Of a stretch of 12,258 bases of DNA, positions 7,087 to 12,258 are shown piece by piece; positions within the stretch are counted from its first letter, which is position 1, and every line of letters begins with the position of its first letter. This stretch comes from DUVY01 sp036562755 (GTDB lineage Bacteria; Bacillota; Clostridia; Christensenellales; DUVY01). Under the pieces are notes generated by a model. It was not told the origin of the DNA. It was given only the letters and a program-made list of their open reading frames with translations, and searched no databases. Made by a program: the position numbers and the translations under genes. The stretch is taken from NCBI GenBank assembly GCA_036562755.1, contig DATCJN010000042.1, positions 1 through 12,258 of the forward strand, in the 5' to 3' direction.

Positions 7087-7686
7087 TTAAATTTCTTTTC
7101 GGTTATTAAGCGCTTGCGTCAGCGTAACTTCGTCGGCGTATTCTATATCGCTGCCCGCCGCCAAGCCCTGAGCAAGCCTCGTGGTCTTGACGCCCAAGGT
7201 TTTAAGAAGTTTGGCTATATAAACGGCCGTGGCCTCGCCCTCGACCGTGGTGTCCGTGGCCAAGATTACTTCTTTTACTTTGCCCGAGCTTACGCGTTTT
7301 ATCAATTGTTTTATGTTAATGTCGTCGGGGCCTTTGGACTGCAAAGGGCTGATATTGCCGTGCAAAACATGATACGCGCCCGTAAAGTCTCGCACTTTTT
7401 CAAAGGCCAGCACGTCTTTTGGCTCGCTTACCACGCAAATAATTTCGGGACTTCTTTCAGCGCAAATAGAGCAGATATCTTTGTCCGAAAAATTGCCGCA
7501 AATCTTGCAGTATTTTATTTTGGTCTTAGCGTCCACCAAAGCTTGAGCAAAGCTTTGCGCGTCCTCTTGGGACATATTATTGATTACGGCGTAAGCGTAT
7601 CTTTGCGCAGTCTTGTATCCTACGCCGGGCAATTTGGTAAATTCGTTAATCAGCCTCTCCAGAGGCTCCAGGTTTAGGCTTCTCAT
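7087..7686 (-). CDS. recR: Recombination mediator RecR
   Basis: The 199-residue protein has the standard RecR layout: a helix-hairpin-helix with LPGVG (19-23), a four-cysteine zinc finger (C60, C63, C72, C75), and a Toprim domain (about 83-177) with VVSEPKD and ATDTTVEGEATA. It ends with the conserved C-terminal AAGSDIEYADEVTL. RecR works with RecO and RecF to load RecA on SSB-coated single-stranded DNA during gap repair. Its ATG overlaps the ybaB stop by 4 bases (ATGA), indicating translational coupling. The dnaX-ybaB-recR order is one of the most conserved in bacteria. The full family length is present and nothing is missing. Confidence 0.98.
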   Translation of the reverse strand: MRSLNLEPLERLINEFTKLPGVGYKTAQRYAYAVINNMSQEDAQSFAQALVDAKTKIKYCKICGNFSDKDICSICAERSPEIICVVSEPKDVLAFEKVRDFTGAYHVLHGNISPLQSKGPDDINIKQLIKRVSSGKVKEVILATDTTVEGEATAVYIAKLLKTLGVKTTRLAQGLAAGSDIEYADEVTLTQALNNRKEI

Positions 7687-8009
7687 AATAGAGCGCTGAA
7701 CATTCCCATCTTTTGCGCGTATAATTCGTCGGCTTTTTCAAAAGCTTCGTTAAACGCCGCCATAATCAAATCTTCCAACATTTCCACGTCATCGGGATCA
7801 ACCGCTTCGGGTTTTATATTGATGGACAATAACTTTTTCTTGCCGTTGAGTTTAACTACCACCATTCCCCCCGCGGCTGCGCCTTCCACTTCGGCGTTTT
7901 CCAATTCTTCCTGGGCTTTTTTCATGCTCTCTTGCATCTGTTTGGCTTGTTTCATCATCTGCTGCATATTCATGCCGCCCATGCCGCCAAATCTGCCAAA
8001 ATTACCCAT
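7683..8009 (-). CDS. ybaB: YbaB/EbfC family nucleoid-associated protein
   Basis: A 108-residue protein of the YbaB/EbfC family, small dimeric proteins that bind DNA and associate with the nucleoid. The N terminus is Gly- and Met-rich (GGMGGMNMQQMMKQAKQMQ) and leads into a long charged helix. The conserved VEGAAAGGMVVVKLNGKKKL and IKPEAVDPDDVEMLEDLI segments follow. The ATG at 8009 has a strong AAAGGAG ribosome binding site at ideal spacing. The gene sits 14 bases after dnaX and overlaps recR by 4 bases, the usual context. A role in recombination or in RecR function is suggested by conserved linkage only. Confidence 0.96.
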   Translation of the reverse strand: MGNFGRFGGMGGMNMQQMMKQAKQMQESMKKAQEELENAEVEGAAAGGMVVVKLNGKKKLLSINIKPEAVDPDDVEMLEDLIMAAFNEAFEKADELYAQKMGMFSALL

Positions 8010-8023
8010 ATATTGCTCCTTTA

Positions 8024-9697
8024 TTATTTAACTATTAATTTATTTCCCGCCAAATCTTTTAGTTTCTTTATGCGCTCTTCGGTAATTTCGGGCTGTTTTT
8101 CGCCCAATACGGCCTTAAACTTTAGTCCGTCTAAAAAGCTCTCTATTATTTGAATACTCTTAGGCTCGTTTAGAAGCTTATAAGAGTTTTTATCGGCAAC
8201 GGTAACCACGAGCGCGTCTTTTTCCAGCTTGATCTTTTCCAAATTATTGGTTACTTGATAGTATAGCAAATGTTCGCCGTTTTCTCTTAATTTAAAAGCA
8301 AGTTCGCCCAAAGTTTTATCGGCAGAGCGATACGAGCTCTCTTGTTCGTCAAAAATGTCCTCGGGCGCTATAAAATGCCCCTGCTTTTCGGGCGGAACCA
8401 AGTCCGCAAAAGGAATGTCTTCAATAACTTTTTCGCTTGCGTCCTGAGCTATTTGTTCTTTTTTATCTTGTTTTTGCTCGGATATAAGCTTTTCAATTTT
8501 AGGTTCGTTAAAGTTAGGCTGCCCGTTAGGTTGTTCGCTGATTTTTGGAGCGTATTTTAAATCGTTTAGTTTATTTTCAAGTTCATTCAGCTTGGCCAAG
8601 ACCGCGTTGGGCGTGTTTATCAATAAGCGCGCGGCCTTTATTATGGCGTTTTCCAATGTAATTCGGGGATTTAATCCAAACCTTAAGTCCTGATCTAACG
8701 AGCTGAAAATATCAATGCAAACCGTGATTTTGTCCAGATCGGCTAATGTCGAATGCTCCTGAATCTGACTTAACACTTCAAGGGGCAAGCCTAAGATGTC
8801 GTTTGGGTTTTTGCAGGTCTTGACTACGCCCATGTTCCTAAAATATGTAGTAAGGTCGCGGGTAATTATGTTAATGCTCTTGCCCGTCTCCGCCAAAGAG
8901 TTGACGATTGCTAAGCAGTTATTCAAATCGCCCTTAAGTATATGCGCCGCAAGCGCGCCTATTTGCTTTATGTCCGCGCCGCCTAGAAGCTCCAAGACAT
9001 CGCCGTATGTAACTTCTTTTGCGCTAAAGCCCGCGCACATATCGGCAATAGACAGCGCGTCGCGCACGCTGCCAAGGCCGCTTCGGGCGATCAGTTCTAT
9101 GGCCTCTTTGGACGCTTTTATGTTGGAACTGTTAAACACATAAGAGATTATCTCGGCTATCTTTTCTGTGGGCACTAGTTTAAAATCAAACCGCATACAC
9201 CTGGACATAATGGTGGGCGGGATTTCGTGCGGCTCGGTGGTCGCCAGGATAAAGATTACATATTCGGGCGGCTCTTCCAAAGTTTTTAAAAGAGCGTTGT
9301 AAGAGCTAGCCGTCAGCATATGCACTTCGTCTATTATATAGACTTTGTACTTGCTGTTAACGGGCGGATATTTGACCTGTTCTTTTAGCTCCCTTATGGC
9401 GTCCACGCCGTTGCTGCTAGCGCCGTCTATTTCTATGATGTCTATATTGTCTTCTATCCTGCATATATCGCAAACTTCGCAAGGCGAACCGTTTTCGGGC
9501 TTGAGACAGTTGACCGCGCGCGCGAAAATTCGGGCGACCGTGGTCTTGCCTGTGCCGCGGCTGCCGCAAAACAAATAGGCGTGGCCTATACGGTCGTTGA
9601 TAATCTGGTTGATTAAGGTGCGCTTAATCGCGTCCTGGCCTGCCACTTCCTCAAAAGTTTTAGGGCGGTATTTGCGGTATAATGCGGTGTATCCCAT
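8024..9697 (-). CDS. dnaX: DNA polymerase III clamp-loader subunit gamma/tau
   Basis: The 557-residue protein is the AAA+ motor of the clamp loader, which opens and loads the beta sliding clamp and, in the tau form, links it to the polymerase. Visible are the YRKYRP start, Walker A GSRGTGKT (45-52), the zinc-binding cysteines C64, C73, C76 and C79, Walker B IIDEVHML (121-128), LATTEP (sensor 1) and the SRC motif (165-167) that contributes an arginine finger. Domain III ends near residue 370. A low-complexity, Lys/Glu/Gln-rich linker (about 370-460) and a C-terminal domain follow. Within the linker an A6 run at codons 412-413 could permit frameshifting. The ATG at 9697 lies 2 bases after the sigH stop, and its AGGA binding site lies in the last sigH codons. 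Two tandem TAA codons end the frame. Confidence 0.97.
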   Translation of the reverse strand: MGYTALYRKYRPKTFEEVAGQDAIKRTLINQIINDRIGHAYLFCGSRGTGKTTVARIFARAVNCLKPENGSPCEVCDICRIEDNIDIIEIDGASSNGVDAIRELKEQVKYPPVNSKYKVYIIDEVHMLTASSYNALLKTLEEPPEYVIFILATTEPHEIPPTIMSRCMRFDFKLVPTEKIAEIISYVFNSSNIKASKEAIELIARSGLGSVRDALSIADMCAGFSAKEVTYGDVLELLGGADIKQIGALAAHILKGDLNNCLAIVNSLAETGKSINIITRDLTTYFRNMGVVKTCKNPNDILGLPLEVLSQIQEHSTLADLDKITVCIDIFSSLDQDLRFGLNPRITLENAIIKAARLLINTPNAVLAKLNELENKLNDLKYAPKISEQPNGQPNFNEPKIEKLISEQKQDKKEQIAQDASEKVIEDIPFADLVPPEKQGHFIAPEDIFDEQESSYRSADKTLGELAFKLRENGEHLLYYQVTNNLEKIKLEKDALVVTVADKNSYKLLNEPKSIQIIESFLDGLKFKAVLGEKQPEITEERIKKLKDLAGNKLIVK

Positions 9698-9699
9698 AG

Positions 9700-10281
9700 T
9701 TATCCTAATAATTTTAATTTATTCTTTATGCGCTGCAAAGTGTTATCCACGGCTTTGGGAGTTTTGTTAATCTTCTGGGCAATTTCGTTATATGAAAGTC
9801 CTTCTAGATAATGATTTAGCACTCTTTTTTCCAAGTCGGACAGTTTGGTTTCTATTAAGGATTTTAATTTTTGAGTCTGCTCGTCTTTTAGCAGTATGTC
9901 CAGCGGGTTTTGTGCGCTGGGATCTGTTATGTAATCTATAAATTCTTCGTCCTCGCCCGTGTCGTTGTTTAGGCTTAAGGACTCGTTTAGCGGCCGGTGT
10001 TTTAGTCTTAGAGAATTTTTTACCGCTGTCTGCATATTTCGCGTAATGCACAAGTCCGCGAAAGCGGCAAAATTTCCTTTATTGGAATCATAATCCCTTA
10101 CCGCCTTGTATAGACCGATCATTCCCTCTTGGATAAGGTCGTCGGTATCTCCGCCCACCAAAAAATAGGCTCGGGCGAGTCTTTTTATTTTGTATTTATA
10201 ATCGCTTAAAATCTGCTCAATCGCGGTTGAATCGCCTTTTTTTGCTTTCTCAACCAAAATTTCGCTGTCTAATGACTTCAT
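9700..10281 (-). CDS. sigH: RNA polymerase sigma factor, SigH (Spo0H) family
   Basis: A 193-residue sigma-70 family protein closest in character to SigH of spore-forming Bacillota, which directs transition-state and early sporulation genes. Region 2.2 reads DDLIQEGMIGLYKAVRDYD (47-65), with YFLVGGD before it and AFADLCITRNMQTAVK (73-88) covering regions 2.3-2.4. Region 4.2 contains the helix-turn-helix GLSYNEIAQKINKTPKAVDN (161-180) and LQRIKNKLK. It is shorter than B. subtilis SigH (about 218) at both ends. The ATG at 10281 lies inside rlmB, overlapping it by 32 bases in another frame, with GGAG 9 bases upstream. The family N terminus (LDSEILVEKAKKGD) supports this start. The usual downstream genes rpmG-secE-nusG are absent and dnaX follows after 2 bases. 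Whether this organism sporulates cannot be judged here. Confidence 0.93.
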   Translation of the reverse strand: MKSLDSEILVEKAKKGDSTAIEQILSDYKYKIKRLARAYFLVGGDTDDLIQEGMIGLYKAVRDYDSNKGNFAAFADLCITRNMQTAVKNSLRLKHRPLNESLSLNNDTGEDEEFIDYITDPSAQNPLDILLKDEQTQKLKSLIETKLSDLEKRVLNHYLEGLSYNEIAQKINKTPKAVDNTLQRIKNKLKLLG

Positions 10282-10978
10282 AAATCACCGCTCCGCACGC
10301 TACCGAAGCGTTAAGCGAATTGACTTTTCCAAACATGGGCAGGGTTATTATTCCGTCGCAAAGCTTTTTGGTCAATTCTTTCACGCCTGAATCCTCGCCG
10401 CCCACTACCACGCACAACGGGCCTTTTAAATCCGCTTGATAGATGTTTTGTCCGCCCGTTTCCGCCGCCAGGACTTTGATATTTTTATCTTTGAGTTCTC
10501 GTATGGCGTCATTGATATTGGTAACTTTGGCGACTTTGATATGCGCAGCCGCGCCAGTCGAAACTTTTATTACCGTTTCGTTGACGCTTGCCGAACGGTG
10601 TCTTGGTATTATTACTCCGTGAGCGCCCGCGCACTCGGCTACCCTTAGCACGCTGCCAAGGTTGTGCGGGTCTTCCACTCCGTCCAGCATTATAATAAGC
10701 GGCTGTTGGCCTTGACTTTGGGCAAACTCCAATATCTCGTCTAAGTCGCTGTATTTATAATCCGTAACATCGGCTATAAAGCCCTGGTGTCTTGTGCCTT
10801 TGCTCTCTTTGTCAAGAACGGCTTTGTCCAAAAAGACAATCTTTATGCCTTTGCTTCGGGCTATATTTATCAATCTGTTGGCCTGACCGTCTTTTAGGTC
10901 TTTAGCGACAGCCAATCTTTCTATGGTAAGATTGGATTTTAACGCCTCGCTTACCGCGTTTCTTCCTATTATTTTCAA
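10250..10978 (-). CDS. rlmB: 23S rRNA 2'-O-methyltransferase, RlmB/TrmH (SpoU) family
   Basis: A 242-residue SPOUT-fold methyltransferase of the TrmH/RlmB group, which uses S-adenosylmethionine to methylate a ribose 2'-OH. E. coli RlmB modifies G2251 of 23S rRNA. An N-terminal substrate-binding domain (about 1-75, with IIGRNAVSEAL and GTRHQGFIA) is followed by the knotted catalytic domain. Motif 1 is DPHNLGSVLRVAE (N106, R112), motif 2 is VVGGEDSGVK (191-200) and motif 3 is LPMFGKVNSLNASVA (213-227). The start is TTG at 10978-10976, with AAGGA upstream, and the N-terminal sequence matches the family. It follows thyX by 36 bases and overlaps sigH. The gene order mrnC-thyX-rlmB-sigH is familiar in Clostridia, but the NYN-domain yacP gene often found between rlmB and sigH is missing. 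Confidence 0.95.
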   Translation of the reverse strand: MKIIGRNAVSEALKSNLTIERLAVAKDLKDGQANRLINIARSKGIKIVFLDKAVLDKESKGTRHQGFIADVTDYKYSDLDEILEFAQSQGQQPLIIMLDGVEDPHNLGSVLRVAECAGAHGVIIPRHRSASVNETVIKVSTGAAAHIKVAKVTNINDAIRELKDKNIKVLAAETGGQNIYQADLKGPLCVVVGGEDSGVKELTKKLCDGIITLPMFGKVNSLNASVACGAVIYEVIRQRNFG

Positions 10979-11014
10979 CCTGGTTTTTTCCTTTTTTTTA
11001 ATGGATTATTGACT

Positions 11015-11755
11015 TTAAACTTCGGGATCAAACAGTTTTTTATGGCGTTCTTTAACTTGGGCGGCTTTGCCGCAAGTCATTTTCCCCTCGCTGCAAACTC
11101 CGTAAACGCAAGACGGCCCGCTGTTTTTAAACAAATTGGGCGCGACCTTTATTGCTTCTTCCAGCATTCGCCACGCCACTTCTCTTATCTCCCATTGGGC
11201 GCGGTTGCAGCAGCGCAAGCCGAAAAAGTGCATCAGTTCCCTAGCGTTCATAGTCATAATGAGTTTTGTTTCGGCGGCATTGGGCAGCACAAATCTTGCG
11301 TCCTCGTTGCTTGCTTCGCCCTCGCCCAGTCTTTGCTGCCAAGCTACGTACCAATTATGTATTTGCCGCATTTGATCGTTGTATTCGTCAACCGCGTCTT
11401 GTCCCAAAGCCTCTATTGCGGGCGGAATTATATAATTAAAAGTTTTGTCCGCGCCTACGTATCTTTGGGATTTTACCGAAAAACTCGCTATTCTATGCCT
11501 TGTAACTTGCGCCAAAAACGCTCTGGAGACGCCTTCAATCGAAAAAGTAAAGCTAGCATGCTCAATGGGCGACAAATGCCCCATTTTTATCAGCATATTT
11601 ATAAATTTTGAAGTGTCTTTTAGGTCTATATCGTTCTTTAACCGGTCTATATCCAAATCCGAATAACAAAGTTTTGCCGCAAGCGCTACGGTCTTCTCTG
11701 GTTCGGGCGTATATCTTAATAAAGTAACCTTGGGTTTTACGCTTTTTATTTCCAT
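11015..11755 (-). CDS. thyX: Flavin-dependent thymidylate synthase
   Basis: The 246-residue enzyme makes dTMP from dUMP using methylenetetrahydrofolate, FAD and NADPH. The ThyX signature RHRxxxxxxxS is exact (R86-H87-R88 to S96, in TRHRIASFSVKSQR), preceded by SPIEHASFTF (62-71). The later conserved helix NARELMHFFGLRCCNRAQWEIR (170-191) supplies dUMP-binding residues. The C-terminal tail contains three cysteines (C216, C221, C228 in CVYGVCSEGKMTC), an extension I associate with clostridial ThyX proteins. Its role is not known to me. The ATG at 11755 is preceded by AGG 8 bases upstream, overlapping the mrnC stop. The gap from mrnC is 9 bases, so the two are cotranscribed. The presence of ThyX suggests, but does not prove, that ThyA is absent. 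Confidence 0.97.
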   Translation of the reverse strand: MEIKSVKPKVTLLRYTPEPEKTVALAAKLCYSDLDIDRLKNDIDLKDTSKFINMLIKMGHLSPIEHASFTFSIEGVSRAFLAQVTRHRIASFSVKSQRYVGADKTFNYIIPPAIEALGQDAVDEYNDQMRQIHNWYVAWQQRLGEGEASNEDARFVLPNAAETKLIMTMNARELMHFFGLRCCNRAQWEIREVAWRMLEEAIKVAPNLFKNSGPSCVYGVCSEGKMTCGKAAQVKERHKKLFDPEV

Positions 11756-11764
11756 TTTAATAAC

Positions 11765-12142
11765 CTATTCCTTTTGTATAATCATGGACATCAATTCTTC
11801 CAATCTTTTTTGGTTCTTGGTCAAATAGTGATAGCCCAATACTGCCTCTAAAGCCGTGGCTTTTTTGTAATCGGCGATCGTGGAATTTTTTGCAAAACTA
11901 GAATTGTGGCGGTTTCGAGCTCTTCTTCCCAAGTCCTTTTCCGGTTCGGTCAAAGAGTCGTATATGCGCTCCCAGATCCTTGCCTGCGCGGTCGCGCTTA
12001 CAAACGCTTTCATTTTAACATGCAGCGCGCCTGAGCCGGCGTCGCTCATACTAACCAGCCATTCCCTAATCGCCAAAGTCAAATAAGCGTCGCCTATCCA
12101 CGCAAGCACCAAAGGGTCGGCGCTAATCGGGTCTATTGTCAT
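11765..12142 (-). CDS. mrnC: Mini-ribonuclease III
   Basis: A predicted 125-residue RNase III-like protein without the double-stranded RNA binding domain. In B. subtilis this enzyme matures 23S rRNA ends. The family motifs are clear: LVLAWIGDAYL (catalytic Asp at residue 18), VSATAQARIW, RRARNRHNSSFAKNSTIADYKKAT, and ALEAVLGYHYL (catalytic Glu at residue 99). I choose ATG 12142. An in-frame ATG at 12151 overlaps the TATAAT of the promoter, and the longest frame starts at a TTG (12178) that is the -35 box and would add an implausible MFFFSGCGI. With start 12142 the message has no leader and no ribosome binding site. The gene heads the cluster here, whereas in many Bacillota it follows cysS, which is not visible at the right edge. 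Confidence 0.93.
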   Translation of the reverse strand: MTIDPISADPLVLAWIGDAYLTLAIREWLVSMSDAGSGALHVKMKAFVSATAQARIWERIYDSLTEPEKDLGRRARNRHNSSFAKNSTIADYKKATALEAVLGYHYLTKNQKRLEELMSMIIQKE

Positions 12143-12149
12143 ATTTGTC

Positions 12150-12178
12150 ATTATACCACAACCCGAAAAAAAGAACAA
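12150..12178 (-). promoter_or_regulatory. Promoter of the mrnC-led cluster
   Basis: TTGTTC (12178-12173), a 17-base spacer and a perfect TATAAT (12155-12150) lie on the minus strand, with an extended -10 TG one base upstream of the hexamer (TGGTATAAT). Seven bases separate the -10 box from the ATG at 12142, so the expected start point lies at or next to the A of the initiation codon. This is the only clear promoter for the genes down to proS. Confidence 0.7.
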
Positions 12179-12222
12179 AAATTTAAAATAGACAAAGTTT
12201 GTTTAAAAATGATAAGGAAAAA

Positions 12223-12258
12223 TTAAACCAAAAGCAGCTTATCGCCCAGCCACCAAAA
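12223..12258 (-). CDS. Possible C-terminal end of an unidentified upstream gene
   Basis: The minus strand from the right edge reads 11 sense codons (FWWLGDKLLLV) and then TAA at 12225-12223. Forty-four non-coding, AT-rich bases separate it from the -35 box of the mrnC promoter. The sequence does not resemble the end of CysS, the usual neighbour of mrnC. A second frame is also open here, down to a TAA at 12185-12183, so the reading frame is uncertain and too short to identify. Confidence 0.25.
   Translation of the reverse strand, partial: FWWLGDKLLLV

Noticed and set aside
7006..7677. A 223-codon open frame on the plus strand
   Set aside because: It lies antisense to recR and the start of proS, both unmistakable genes. 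It has no ribosome binding site or recognisable motif and reflects codon bias on the opposite strand.
11009..11611. A 200-codon open frame on the plus strand
   Set aside because: It is antisense to thyX, whose catalytic motifs are intact, and the translated product has no family character.
12143..12178. Longer mrnC start at TTG 12178 or ATG 12151
   Set aside because: These codons coincide with the -35 and -10 boxes of a good promoter. The added residues (MFFFSGCGI) do not fit the family N terminus.
1..12258. CRISPR array, toxin-antitoxin pair, insertion sequence or phage genes
   Set aside because: I saw no regularly spaced repeats, terminal inverted repeats flanked by duplications, or identifiable transposase or integrase. 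All complete genes belong to known housekeeping families.

Overview
This window is a compact, almost entirely housekeeping stretch of a low-to-moderate GC, Gram-positive-type chromosome. Every gene I can support lies on the minus strand. The gene set (Mini-RNase III, ThyX, RlmB, a SigH-like sigma factor, DnaX-YbaB-RecR, a YacL-like PIN/TRAM membrane protein, RecD2/YrrC) points to Bacillota, most likely an uncultured Clostridia lineage. AT-rich intergenic DNA, AAGGAG-type ribosome binding sites and TTG starts fit this. The lineage is inferred from protein character and gene order, not from a search.

Layout in transcription order, right to left. (1) At the right edge is a possible 11-codon C-terminal tail of an unknown gene. 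(2) A promoter at 12150-12178 drives a tight cluster: mrnC, thyX, rlmB, sigH, dnaX, ybaB, recR, proS (12142 down to 5629). Gaps run from -32 to +36 bases and I see no internal terminator. (3) A 70-base gap with a plausible promoter is followed by metK, recD2 and thpR (5558 to 1635), with gaps of 13 bases or fewer, or a 1-base overlap. (4) A yacL-type gene (1550-435) has its own near-consensus promoter. (5) tRNA-Asn(GTT) at 203-278 has a consensus promoter and a strong intrinsic terminator. (6) A second promoter and a good ribosome binding site start an unidentified reading frame that runs off the left edge (93-1).

The large cluster joins RNA maturation (MrnC for 23S rRNA ends, RlmB for 23S methylation), dTMP supply (ThyX), a transition-state-type sigma factor, the clamp-loader subunit DnaX with its usual partners YbaB and RecR, and prolyl-tRNA charging. 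The second operon couples S-adenosylmethionine supply, a RecD2 helicase and an RNA 2',3'-cyclic phosphodiesterase.

I found no new defence system, CRISPR array or mobile element that I can prove. The observations most worth a second look are two promoters (mrnC and yacL) placed so close to the ATG that the mRNAs should be leaderless, the unusual sigH-dnaX junction, the 32-base rlmB/sigH overlap, a possible slippage site in dnaX at the position where a short gamma-like form would end, and the unidentified frame immediately downstream of the tRNA gene.
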